Of a stretch of 64,000 bases of DNA, positions 22,837 to 32,443 are shown piece by piece. Within the stretch, counting starts at the first letter, position 1. Every line of letters starts with the position of its first letter. The DNA is from Porphyra umbilicalis (lineage: Eukaryota > Rhodophyta > Bangiophyceae > Bangiales > Bangiaceae), in contig KV918763.1 in NCBI GenBank assembly GCA_002049455.2, forward strand, positions 661,191 to 725,190, written 5' to 3'. The notes under the pieces were generated by a model. It saw nothing but the letters and a program-made list of their open reading frames with translations, was not told the DNA's origin and made no database searches. The translations under genes were made by a program, and so were the position numbers.

Positions 22837-24019
22837 CTTGTCTGGTGGTACACGGGGGCGCCGGGCTCGCCCGAGGCTTGAGCGGCTGCCCTTAGGGAGG
22901 CAACGTCACTGCACGAGGAGAGGTGCCGCCTTGGAACGATGACGACTCGGATATGTGCCGACGAAACTTGGGGGAGGCGCCTCTGGCTACTGCAGTGCCA
23001 CGGGGAGACCGCGAATGGTTGCGGTACAGCGGGTGCGGTAGACGGATGACTGCGACAGGGGCACGCCACCAAGACACAGGCCCACCGAGGGGGCAAAGGG
23101 ATTGATTGTAGGACGAGGGGGAAAGACGAAGGGTTGTCTTGGTCGCTATGGCGGGTGGATGGTGGTGTGCTCTCGATGGTACCCAACAAAGTGGAACGGC
23201 GGCTTTCCGTCATCAGTCCTCAAGAAACGGGCCTTAAGGGCTTCTTTATTGGTGTGTGCCAGGGCCTCGGCCCCAGCCCGCAGCGGTGCCTAAACGCAAG
23301 ACGAAAAACAGCTGAGGGCGGATCAGCAGTGGGGGGGCGGAGAGTCCGAATACACCGCTGACCGCGACCGTTCACGCGCATGGCGGCAATCAGCAACACC
23401 TAATCTGGACCGTGTCAGCTGCCCTTGTGCCTTTGACACGCCCTACCCCTCCGAACGCTGCGCGCTGTCGCCTTTGCATCTCCAACCGTAGGCCTCAAGA
23501 TACAGTACGCCAGAGACTTTCGTTCGGGAACCAAACCGTCCACGCCATGGAATCGCACGTAGGCCGCCGCGCCGCGCTCGCGAGATGTCCACACCACTCT
23601 GTGTCGCGGGTCGCACCGACGGCTGGCACCCTCCCACTCCAAGAATCTCCCAATGGCGCGATGGTGATGAACACCGGGTGTCCAGGTAGACCTGGGCACC
23701 TTGGCCCCAAGACTCACCCCCCTTTCGGAATCACTGGTGGCTGCATCATGCAGCGCAGAGATGATCTCTGTCTGCTGACGTTTGGCTTCGAACGCCTGGC
23801 CGACACTACTGTCTGACGGTGTGCTACAGCAACCCTCAGCAGCGTAGTGCTCGCGCGGCCTATCACGATGGCGCGAGAGCAGGAAGACGGGCAAGTTTTT
23901 TTACTGGAACCCGCCGGGCCCTAATAGTCGCGCACCACGTGCAGTACCTCATGACCGCGGGCAATACCGAGCCGCAAAACCTGCTGGATCGCTTGAGCGG
24001 ACTTCCCAGCGGGCTGGCA
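22837..24019. other. No gene recognised
   Basis: Only short open frames, none with recognisable motifs. Confidence 0.5.
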
Positions 24020-24380
24020 ACCACACCCTCCTGCCAGCCCCGCGGTGGTTTAGGCGGGCCTCACACCCTCGCGGGAGTGCTGGCCCGGTCACGTGTGTCG
24101 GGGCCCCATCTCGCCACGCCTCGGCCTTGGGACGGGTGACGAGCGACGCGAGCCGTCCGGTCAGGCGGAGCCAACGCGTAGAACTTGGCGACAGCAACGG
24201 CCCCGCGCCTGATGTTCGCCAGCTCGGCACGATCCGCGGGCATAGCACGAAACGTCTTGCGACCAGGACACCCACCGTCTCGAGACGGCGCAGGGCCTGC
24301 TCGCCAGCCGGCTTTGGCCCCTGCTCGTGGCCCCCGCATTTGGCCCGCGGGCCTCGCCAGCAATCGGCTGTACGGATATC
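24020..24380 (-). repeat. Old dispersed repeat, copy 2
   Basis: Reverse complement aligns with 10639-11020 through GGCTGGCGAGCAGGCCC, GCTCGTCACCCGTC and GTGAGGCCCGCC. See copy 1. Confidence 0.5.
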
Positions 24381-24722
24381 CACTAAATCTTGATAATCAT
24401 TCTCGTTCATGTGGCCCTTTTCGTGCAACATTGTGGGGGTTTCTGACTGTCCGGAGCCCCTGGGCGTTTTTCTTGAGCGAAGACAAACTCACGAGCCAGA
24501 AGTGATAGCCTCGGAATCAGCGGATGTCACCAACAAACTACGATCGCTTCGACTGTGAAATGGATCGAGAGCTTGCTGTGTCATACAATTATTCATCTAA
24601 AATGGAATGTTTTCAAGTACCGATACGCCAGAGGCGAGAGCCGGTGGACCGGCTTCGAGGCGATTCTGGCGGATGGTCGAGCCTTCACGGCACCACGAGT
24701 ACGCCATCGGCGGTCACCACAC

Positions 24723-24881
24723 TCACGCCACCTGCGGGCCGTCAAGCAGGTTCCGCCCAATTGCCGCTCGAAGCAGCGAGCGCAGCGTGTCGGCCACCAC
24801 CGGCGCCGCAACGGGCCCGTCGTCGGCCTCGTCCTCCCCAAGGAGTTCCTCCTCGTCGCCGTCCCAGCCGCCGCCGCCGTG

Positions 24882-24966
<85 letters not shown>

Positions 24967-25560
24967 TCTCCGTCCCAGCGGTGGTGGTAGCCGGCGCCCT
25001 GCAGACCACCGCCACCGGCGCTGCCGCCGCCGCTGCCGTCGGCCGCACCCGCCCCGCCACCATCGCCGCCGTCTCTGCCGCCATAGCCGCCCTCCCAGCC
25101 ACCGCCACCGCCGTCCCCTCCACACCTGCCAAACCCGTCGTCCGCATAGCCGCCGTCCCCAAACCCGCCGCCGCCGCCGCCGTACCCGCCGCCGCCCCCA
25201 TCCCCGTTATCGGCCGCCCCGTGGCCGCCGTCGCCGCTGCTGCCAGAGGCGCGGTCGAGGCGGGGCTTCTTGACCCACCCCGCCCCACCCCCCCCACAGC
25301 CTGCCCGCTCGCCCCCGCATCGAGCTGCTCCCGCACCACCCGCAGCACGTCTGCAGCGGCAAACGCACCGAGGCGCCGCCCGGCCTCGACCAACCCCATC
25401 CGCTCCCGCCGCAGGAGCAGCCGCAGGCCGGCGAGCGCCAGCCGCACGGCGGGGGTTTCCACCTCGGCCCACCGCTCCCGGCGCGCGTCGAGGCGCACCC
25501 ACTCGACGCGGCCACCGCCGCTGCCGCCGCCGCCGCGGCGGTCCCCCCCCCCCCCCCATC

Positions 25561-25591
<31 letters not shown>

Positions 25592-27657
25592 ACGGCGGCC
25601 GTGTCGGTCAGCGGGCGGAGGAGCGCCTTAAAGTGCCGCGCCTGCCCCGCGTGGAGGAGCGCCACGCTCTCCCCCCGCGCGCCGCCGCGGGCGGTGCGCC
25701 CCGCGCGGTGCACGTACGTTTTGGCATGCGGCGGCACGTCATAGTGGACGACCGCCTGGACGGCGGGGAGGTCGAGGCCCCGCGCGAGCACGTCGGAACA
25801 AACAATGACCGTCGCGACGGGCGTGGACGTGGGGGCGGTGAGGGAGGCGAGGGCCCCCGCCCGCTGCGCGGGCGTCAGTGAAGAAGACATGTGGACGACG
25901 CGGATCGGATGGACCGCGGGCGTGGGGGGGGGGGGGGTACGCCCGCCGCGGCGGCGGGCGTGGCCCGACCGCCGCCACGCGTCTGGCTACCACCACCCGC
26001 ACCGTCGCTGCCGTCGCTCGACGCTTCATCGTCTGACAGGCGGGTGCGGCGCTTCTTGGCCCGCCGCCGGCGCTTCTTGGCCGCCGACACGGCGGGCGCC
26101 GCGGCGGCGGCCGCGCCGCCAGCGTCCGACGCACCCCCGCCGCCCGCCGCCCGCCCCGCGGCGGAGGTGGCCGCCGCCGCCGCTGGCGCGTCGGCGGCAA
26201 GCAACTCGAGCAGCCGCCCGAGCCGGTGCGCCGCCTCGACCGACTTTGTAAAGACGAGCGTCAGCGCCGCGCCCGTCAGGGGCGCCACCGCCGACGCGGC
26301 GAGCGGGGACGCCCCGCCCCTGCCGCCCGCCCGTCGGGCCGACGGCGCCGCCACTGGCGGCGGCGGCGGCACCAGCCGCAGCAGCCGCGCCAGCGCCAGC
26401 GGCTTGTCCGCCGGCGACTCGACGACCAGCACCCGCTGCGCGAGCGTCGCCGGCAGCGTGAATTTGGGCGCCGCGCCGGCCCCGTCGCCGGCCGCCGTCG
26501 CCGCCACCCCGACACCTGCCGCAACGTCGTCCCCGTCGGCCGCCGCCGCCGCCGCGCCCACCGCGCGGGCCGTGTCAAACGCAACCGGCCGGACGAGGGC
26601 GAGTGGGGAGAGCCGCGCGGGATTCCGCGTCTGCGTCGCCGACACGAGGATTTTCCGCACGTAGCGCCGCGGCCGCGTCGCGTCGGCGGCGCCGGCGGTG
26701 GCGGCGGTAAAGAGGGACGCCGCGAGGTCGGCGACCATCACCCCGCGGGACGCCTCTGGGGCAACGGCGGCGGCGGCGGCAGCGGCGGCGGCAGACCCGC
26801 GCGACGCGGCCGGCGCAGCGGCGGCCGCACCGACGCCCGCGGCGCCGAGCACCACCTCGACCCAGCCGTGGAAGGATTGGGACAGCAGCCGGTCGCTCTC
26901 GTCGAGAACGAGCGTCTGCAAGCCGCCCAACGACAGCCACCGCCCCCCCGCCCCCCCCCGCCGCCGCCGCCGCCGGCACCGCCGCCGCCGCCGGCACCGC
27001 CATCGTCGCCGCTGTCGCCGTCGCCGCCCGCCTCTGCCGCCGCCGCCCACGTCAGGTGGTCGACGAGCCGCCCCGGGGTGGCGACGAGGACGTCGACGCC
27101 CCCCCCCCCAGCACGCGCGCTTCCGCTGCCAGCGGCGTTTTCCCAACCGCCGTGCCGACTGTCACGCCCGTGCCGGCGGCGAGGGCGGTCAAGACGGACG
27201 CGACTTGGCCGGCGAGCTCCCGCGTCGGCACGAGCACCAAGCCGCGGGGGGACGCGCTGCCGATGACCGGTGGGGCGCCCGCCCGCCACGGCGCCGCGAT
27301 GGCGGTGGTGGTGGTGGAGGTGGTGGTGGCAGGTAGAGGCGCCGGCGGCGTCGGCGGCGCCGCGGCCGCCGCGGCCGCCGCCGCCGGTGGGGGCACGAGG
27401 GATTGCAGGAGCGGCAGCGCGTACGCCACCGTTTTTCCACTCCCCGTCGGCGCGCAAAGGAGAAAGTCGCGGGCGATACCCGCCTGGTCGGCGGCGAGGA
27501 GGTGCCCCGCGACGACCGACTGCATGGTGAAGAGGGTGGGGATGCCGAGGCCGCCCGCGAGGTTGGCGACGAGCGCCGGGTGGAGGCGCAGGGGGATGAG
27601 GGGGTGGGAGCCCCCTTGGGGAAGCTGTATGGGCACGGGGCCTGAGGCGGAGCCCAT
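24723..27657 (-). CDS. DEAD-box RNA helicase, DDX51/Dbp6 type (five single-base frame breaks at G/C runs)
   Basis: Motifs appear in order along the minus strand: SHPLIPLRLHPALVANL and IPTLFTMQ (Q region), CAPTGSGKTVAYALPLLQ (motif I), LVLVPTRELAGQV (Ia), VDVLVATPGRLVDHL (Ib), LVLDESDRLLSQSFHGWV (II, DESD in place of DEAD), LVSATQTRNPARL (III), LTLVFTKSVEAAHRL (IV), VCSDVLARGLDLPAVQAVVHY (V, cut short here: SDVLARGLD) and HRAGRTARGG (VI). The HGWV extension after motif II and the long linker are typical of DDX51/Dbp6, needed for early 60S assembly. The C-terminus is Gly-rich and ends GRNLLDGPQVA. Frame changes fall at runs near 27100, 26945-26960, 25925-25936, 25549-25558 and 25282-25296. Every one equals one missing base, and restoring them closes a single frame of 980 codons. 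Confidence 0.85.
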
Positions 27658-27786
27658 CGTAAATGAAAAAGTGTGATGGGGGGGGGGGGTGGAAGAGGAG
27701 GGGGAGGCGTGTTATGGGAATGAACGCGGGTGCAGGATCCCGACATTGATGCGGGGACAGACGCGAAGACGACGACGGGAGTGTCA

Positions 27787-27893
27787 ACACGGATAATGCC
27801 AGGGTTGGGATGGGGGTTTTGTTGCAACGGCTCTCCGACAAACCCCCCCAGCGCCTCATCTGATTGGTTGCAATATATTCTTGCAGCCCCAAT
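27787..27893. promoter_or_regulatory. Conserved ~105-bp module, copy 1 (likely helicase promoter)
   Basis: Blocks shared with 32131-32234 in the same order and spacing: GATAATGCCAG, ATGGGGGTTTTGTTGCAACG (with the palindrome GTTGCAAC), CCCCCCAG, TGATTGGTTGCA (an inverted CCAAT box) and GCAGCCCC. The intervening sequence has diverged. It lies 130 bases upstream of the helicase ATG, in the position of a core promoter for that minus-strand gene. Confidence 0.55.
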
Positions 27894-28532
27894 CAATTCA
27901 AGATTGTGAGAGCCAGTTTCTCTGATTGTACGCGTTGTGGCGTGGAATCGGCTGGGATTCCTAAGTGTTAGAAATGTAGGCCGCCATCACCGGTGCTCTG
28001 GACGCCAACCTCAGCGGCACACCGTGCTGTGGAGCCGGGGTTGGCACAGCTCTCCCATCCCCCACCTGCCGTATACGGACACGCGCTCGCCCGCTGCCCC
28101 TCCCCGACTGCCACACCACCGCTGCCGCCCGACGCCTGATTCTTGTGCCCTGACGACGACCACATCCGCGTCTGCGACCGTTGGTTCCGGTTCATTACCT
28201 TCGGGCGGCCCTCGGCTTGATGAGGACATCCTGTCTTCAACCTATCTGATTTTAGCGAGCACGGCGCCGCTGTCCTTTTTTTGTCCGCGTCTGGGCTCTG
28301 TGAAGGCGCAGAGGTTGTTTCGGGCAACGGTGACTTATCTAAATCAGCTTGAGGTGCGCTCTGACGGTCTTTCGGGCGACAGCTAACAGCGCTTTTTTTT
28401 TTCGTATTGGACGCTCGTGATAGACATTTTCTTTATCTTGACGCTCTTCTTGTGTTCTCTCTCCCTCTTCTCTCGTTGTTTGTTGCTTCCACGGCACCTC
28501 AGGGGCCTTTCTTTCCGGCGCTGACGCACATC

Positions 28533-30377
28533 ATGGCGTCGTCGTCAGCATCTGTACCGGTCCTCGCATCTGTTGCGGAGCGCTTGGCCGCTGCGGCACA
28601 GCACTTTGCCGCTGTTACAGAGAAGTTGGCCACTGCCGATGCCAACAATGCGAGGATGGAACGTGAGGTCACGGACATCGAGAAGGAGAAGCAACGCCTT
28701 TGCAGCCGAGCCCGTGCAGCAGATGTCGCCGATGTCGACTACGCCGCCGCCATGGCGGATTGCCAGGCCCGCCTTGCTACCGCCCGGCGTCGACTGGAGC
28801 ATGGGCAGGCAACTTCGCTTGCTTATGTGCAACAGGAGACCATCCTTTTGCGGGAGCGGGCTGCTTGTGCGGAGGAGCAGGCTGCTCATGTGCGAAATGC
28901 CGGTACTTATGCGGAGGAGCAGGCCAAGACTGCGGGGCGGCGTCAGAAAGTGCCGCCGAAGCCTGCCGCTTTGGAGGCCGCCCCGGTGTCGCACGCGCTC
29001 TACCGTGTTCTCCGGTCCAACATTAAGTTCAACGTCGAGTCCCCGAGCAAGGCTGACAAGACGCTGCTGATAGCGCCGTACGCTCATTTTGTGACCGAGA
29101 CCCCGCTGACTGTCAAGACCAACCTGTCGCCCACCTACTTCGCGTCTTTTGGCAAGAGGCCCGACGCATACTCGGCGGGCCTCGAGGCAACCTTCATCCG
29201 CGAGGCCGTCCAGTACTTGCCAGTGGGCACTCGGGTGGTTGGCAAGGCCGGGACATCGACCAAGATGAGCGCCAAGCGCCTGTTCCCAGCTGGCAGCGGC
29301 CGCAGCATTCCTTTTGTGTGCCTGCCTTGGAACTGCTTTCCGGAGCTGGCCGTCCGGAGCGATCGCGGTTACCCTGGCTTTGCCGGGGAGCTCAAGTCTC
29401 TCCCACCCGTCGCGTGGCACGAAGCTCTGATGTACGTCACGATGAGCATGCTGGACAGTCTCTTCTGCGGAACCAAGCTTCATGACGTGTATCACTTGGC
29501 TCCGCCTACTGGGTACGCTCTGATAGCCATGGCGGGCTGTGGGTTCTTCTCCGCCGTCGAGTGGGTCGCCCGGCTTTTTATCGGGCCCGTCTCGTTTTCG
29601 TTCACCCTTGGCTCGGAGCAGCACAAGGCTGCCGTCGACATGCTGGACATGGTCAAAGTCGAACGGTGGGTGGAGCTGAACGTCACTCAATCCGTCGGGG
29701 CGTCAACATACCCCGCGGACGTGGATGAGAATGCCGCCGAGATCCTTTGGTTGACCTCGCCGGCGGAGCTGCGGGTCGTGTCGGATGACGGTCGCGTCGA
29801 GCTGCTGAGCAACCGGTTTGTCAAGATCATCACCCACAAGGCGTTCTCCCACCTCTCCGAACATGACGCTGCCTACCAATTTCGCCACCTGCACCGTGTG
29901 TACGCGATGTACGCCGAGCTGTTTGTGGGCGCGTCGGGCGACCCAGCGAACGTTAGCCCCCCAGCTCTGGTGTCGGCGCGGCTGCTCTACGGCGCCTTCT
30001 CCGTGTTGGTGGACATGCCTTTCATCGACGGCCGACCGGCAATGGAGAAGGAGCTATACGAAGACGGGCCGGTGCTGCAGCAGCTTGCTGCCGCCATCGC
30101 TTGGCTCGCACGCCGCGGTTTGCTCTACTGCGACCTCCGTGCCCCAAATGTCATTGTGGCGGACAAGCAGGACACGATCAATGCCTACCTGGTTGATTAT
30201 GACGACATGGTCATCGTGACTCCCGGCACGGTTCGGAGCACGGACGCCCTTGTTGAGAAAATTCGCGAGCATGCTGCGAGGCATGGGTTGCGAGACAGTG
30301 CCGCGACTGTCGGCGATCGCCCTGCGCTGCGGCGGCTGCTTGACGAGGCGCTGCAGGTGTGTGAGGTCGGGGCGTGA
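28533..30377 (+). CDS. Unknown protein with coiled-coil N-terminus and atypical kinase-like C-terminus
   Basis: Intact frame of 614 residues. I chose the ATG at 28533 (MASSSASVPVL); the frame is open upstream but without conserved features. Residues 15-150 are rich in Ala, Glu, Gln and Arg in coiled-coil pattern. The middle part is unknown. The C-terminal part resembles a protein kinase C-lobe: RRGLLYCDLRAPNVIV, with the presumed catalytic-loop Asp at 534 and Asn at 539, then AYLVDYDDM, where DYD (555-557) would take the place of DFG. No Gly-rich loop or VAIK Lys is evident. Codon use and composition are less extreme than in the neighbours. Such kinase-like ends occur in expanded effector or mobile-element families of algae and oomycetes; that link is inference. 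Confidence 0.7.
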   Translation: MASSSASVPVLASVAERLAAAAQHFAAVTEKLATADANNARMEREVTDIEKEKQRLCSRARAADVADVDYAAAMADCQARLATARRRLEHGQATSLAYVQQETILLRERAACAEEQAAHVRNAGTYAEEQAKTAGRRQKVPPKPAALEAAPVSHALYRVLRSNIKFNVESPSKADKTLLIAPYAHFVTETPLTVKTNLSPTYFASFGKRPDAYSAGLEATFIREAVQYLPVGTRVVGKAGTSTKMSAKRLFPAGSGRSIPFVCLPWNCFPELAVRSDRGYPGFAGELKSLPPVAWHEALMYVTMSMLDSLFCGTKLHDVYHLAPPTGYALIAMAGCGFFSAVEWVARLFIGPVSFSFTLGSEQHKAAVDMLDMVKVERWVELNVTQSVGASTYPADVDENAAEILWLTSPAELRVVSDDGRVELLSNRFVKIITHKAFSHLSEHDAAYQFRHLHRVYAMYAELFVGASGDPANVSPPALVSARLLYGAFSVLVDMPFIDGRPAMEKELYEDGPVLQQLAAAIAWLARRGLLYCDLRAPNVIVADKQDTINAYLVDYDDMVIVTPGTVRSTDALVEKIREHAARHGLRDSAATVGDRPALRRLLDEALQVCEVGA

Positions 30378-32130
30378 GACAAGTGGCATCCTCACATTCG
30401 CCGCCGCTGCCGCCTGTCTCTCCATCGTTTTGCTGCATCTCTCTTTGCCTATATGCCATGTTGTTTAAGTTGACATGCGCTTACATGTGTGCTGCTATGG
30501 TGCGTGTCCCAAAAATGAGACATGCGCGTTTTCTGGAAGACTGACACGCCGCAGCGGCCACCGCTGCTGCAGGCGCCGCCGTCGGTGCTTCCCGACGGCC
30601 CCGCAGGAGCCGGCGGCACCAGCAGCGGACCAACTGAGAGACGACGGCGGCGGCGGGGGCCCATCTAGCAGTCGGCGACGGCAGCGGTGACCCAGACCAG
30701 AGTCGGCGGCGAGGGCGGGGGGCGCGACGGAGGCGACGACGGTGTTTTCAGGCACCTGCTGTGGGCCCGCCGCCGCCGCCGTCGTCGCCGCCGACGACGA
30801 CGCCACCGCTGCCGCCACCGCGGCCACCGCTGGAACCACCGCTGTCGCCACCGCGGCCACTGCTGCCGCCGCCGCGGCTACCGCTGCTGCCACCGCGGCC
30901 ACCGCTGGAACCACCGCTGTCGCCACCGCGGCCACTGCTGCCGCCGCCGCGGCTACCGCTGCTGCCACCGCTGCCGCCGCCGCGGCCACCGCCGACGACG
31001 CCGCCGACGCCGCCACCGACACCGCTGCCTCTGCCGCGGCCACCGTCGCCGCCGCCGTGGCCACTGCTGCCGCCGCCCCGGCCACCGCTTCCGCCACCAG
31101 GGCTGCCGCCGCGGCTCACCGCCGCCGACGCCGCCGACGCCGCCACCGACACCGCTGCCGCTGGCGCGCCTACCACTGGCGACGCCGCCGACGCCGCGAC
31201 CGACGCCGCGACCGACGCCGCCACCGACACCGCTGCCGGCGCCGCGGCCAACACTGCCGACGCCGCCGACGTCACGACCGACACCGCTGCTGCCACCGCG
31301 GAAACTGCAGCCGACGACGTTGCCGGCGCCGCTACCGCCGTCACAGCCGCCGCCGCAGGTGCAGCCGCCGCCGCCGCCACAGCCGCCGACGACGCCACTC
31401 CGGCGGCACCTTCAGCCGCCACCGCTATCGCCGACGCCGCCGCTACTGCCGCTGCCGCGGCCACCGCTGCTGCAGGTGCCGCCGCCTGTGCCTCCCGACG
31501 GCCAACCAGAGGGCGGCGGCGCCGGCGGGGGCACAGCCAGGAGTCGGTGGCGGCGGCGGGGGGCCAACCAAGAGTCGGCGGCGTCGGCGGGGGCCCAGCC
31601 GAGAGTCGGCGGCGGCGGCGGGGGGCGCGACGGAGGTGACGACGGTGTTGGAAGGCACACATCCAGTGGGCCCGCCGCCGCCGCCGTTGACGCCGCCGCC
31701 GTTGACGCCGCCGCCGACGACGCCACCGCTGCCGCCACCGCGGCCACCGCTGCCGCCACCGCGGCCACCGCTGCCGCCGCGGCGGCGGCCCCCGCCGCCG
31801 ACGCCGCCACCGACACCGCCGCGGGCCTCGCTGCCGCCGCCGCGGCCACCACCGGTGCCGCCGTCACAGCCGCCGCTGCAGATGCAGCCGCCGCCGTCGC
31901 CGTCGACCACCACTGACGCCGCCCACTGCGCTTGGGCGGCGTCGGAGCTGGCGGCGAGCGCACGTGCGGAGGAGAGATCGTGGGCGGCGGCCGCGCCGCA
32001 GCGGCCACCGGGGGGGACGTCACGGCGGTGGCCGAGGAGCGGCACCCTGTGACCACTCCACGGAGGTTGCCGGCGGGCGCCTCGCGAGCGGGTGGGGCGG
32101 GAGGCTTGGGGGCAGGATTGCGGTGGACGC
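30378..32130. repeat. GC-rich tandem duplication (~903-bp period) with internal minisatellites
   Basis: The block starting near 30560 recurs near 31462: for example GCGCGACGGAGGCGACGACG at 30721 returns with one change at 31626, and TCCCGACGGCC recurs at a similar offset. Within unit 1, a 75-bp unit starting GGCCACCGCTGGAACCACCG is repeated twice from about 30827. All six frames are open over long distances because the sequence is GCC/CCG triplets, so I do not call a gene. Confidence 0.7.
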
Positions 32131-32234
32131 AACACAGATAATGCCAGCATCCACATGGGGGGTTTGTTGCAACGAATCCACGATGGACCCCCCCAGGACC
32201 ACATATGATTGGTTGCATGACTCTCTTACAGCCC
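32131..32234. promoter_or_regulatory. Conserved ~105-bp module, copy 2
   Basis: Same ordered blocks as 27787-27893 (GATAATGCCAG, ATGGGGGGTTTGTTGCAACG, CCCCCCCAG, TGATTGGTTGCA, ACAGCCCC). No recognised gene starts downstream on the minus strand, only the GC-rich tandem region. It may be the promoter of an unrecognised transcript or a leftover of a repeated element. Confidence 0.5.
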
Positions 32235-32443
32235 CGCCTCAACATTGAGCTGAAAGCCTGCTGATCGGGCCAGTCGCCGGCACAGGCCCGCTTTGGGGGT
32301 GACCGCGATTAGTGCAGAGCGGAATGTAACCCCCCACGCGGGCGCACCCCCTGCTTCGCAGCTCCCCCCCGTTTGAATGCCAGCCAGTTTGAACCGCCGC
32401 CAGCCCCGCTTGAAGGCGCACCAGTTTAAGATGTGGCATCACG

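Noticed and set aside
30495-31916. Protein-coding genes in the 30.5-32 kb GC-triplet region
   Set aside because: All six frames are open with Ala, Pro, Arg or Gly runs; no motif, no start context, explained by tandem duplication.
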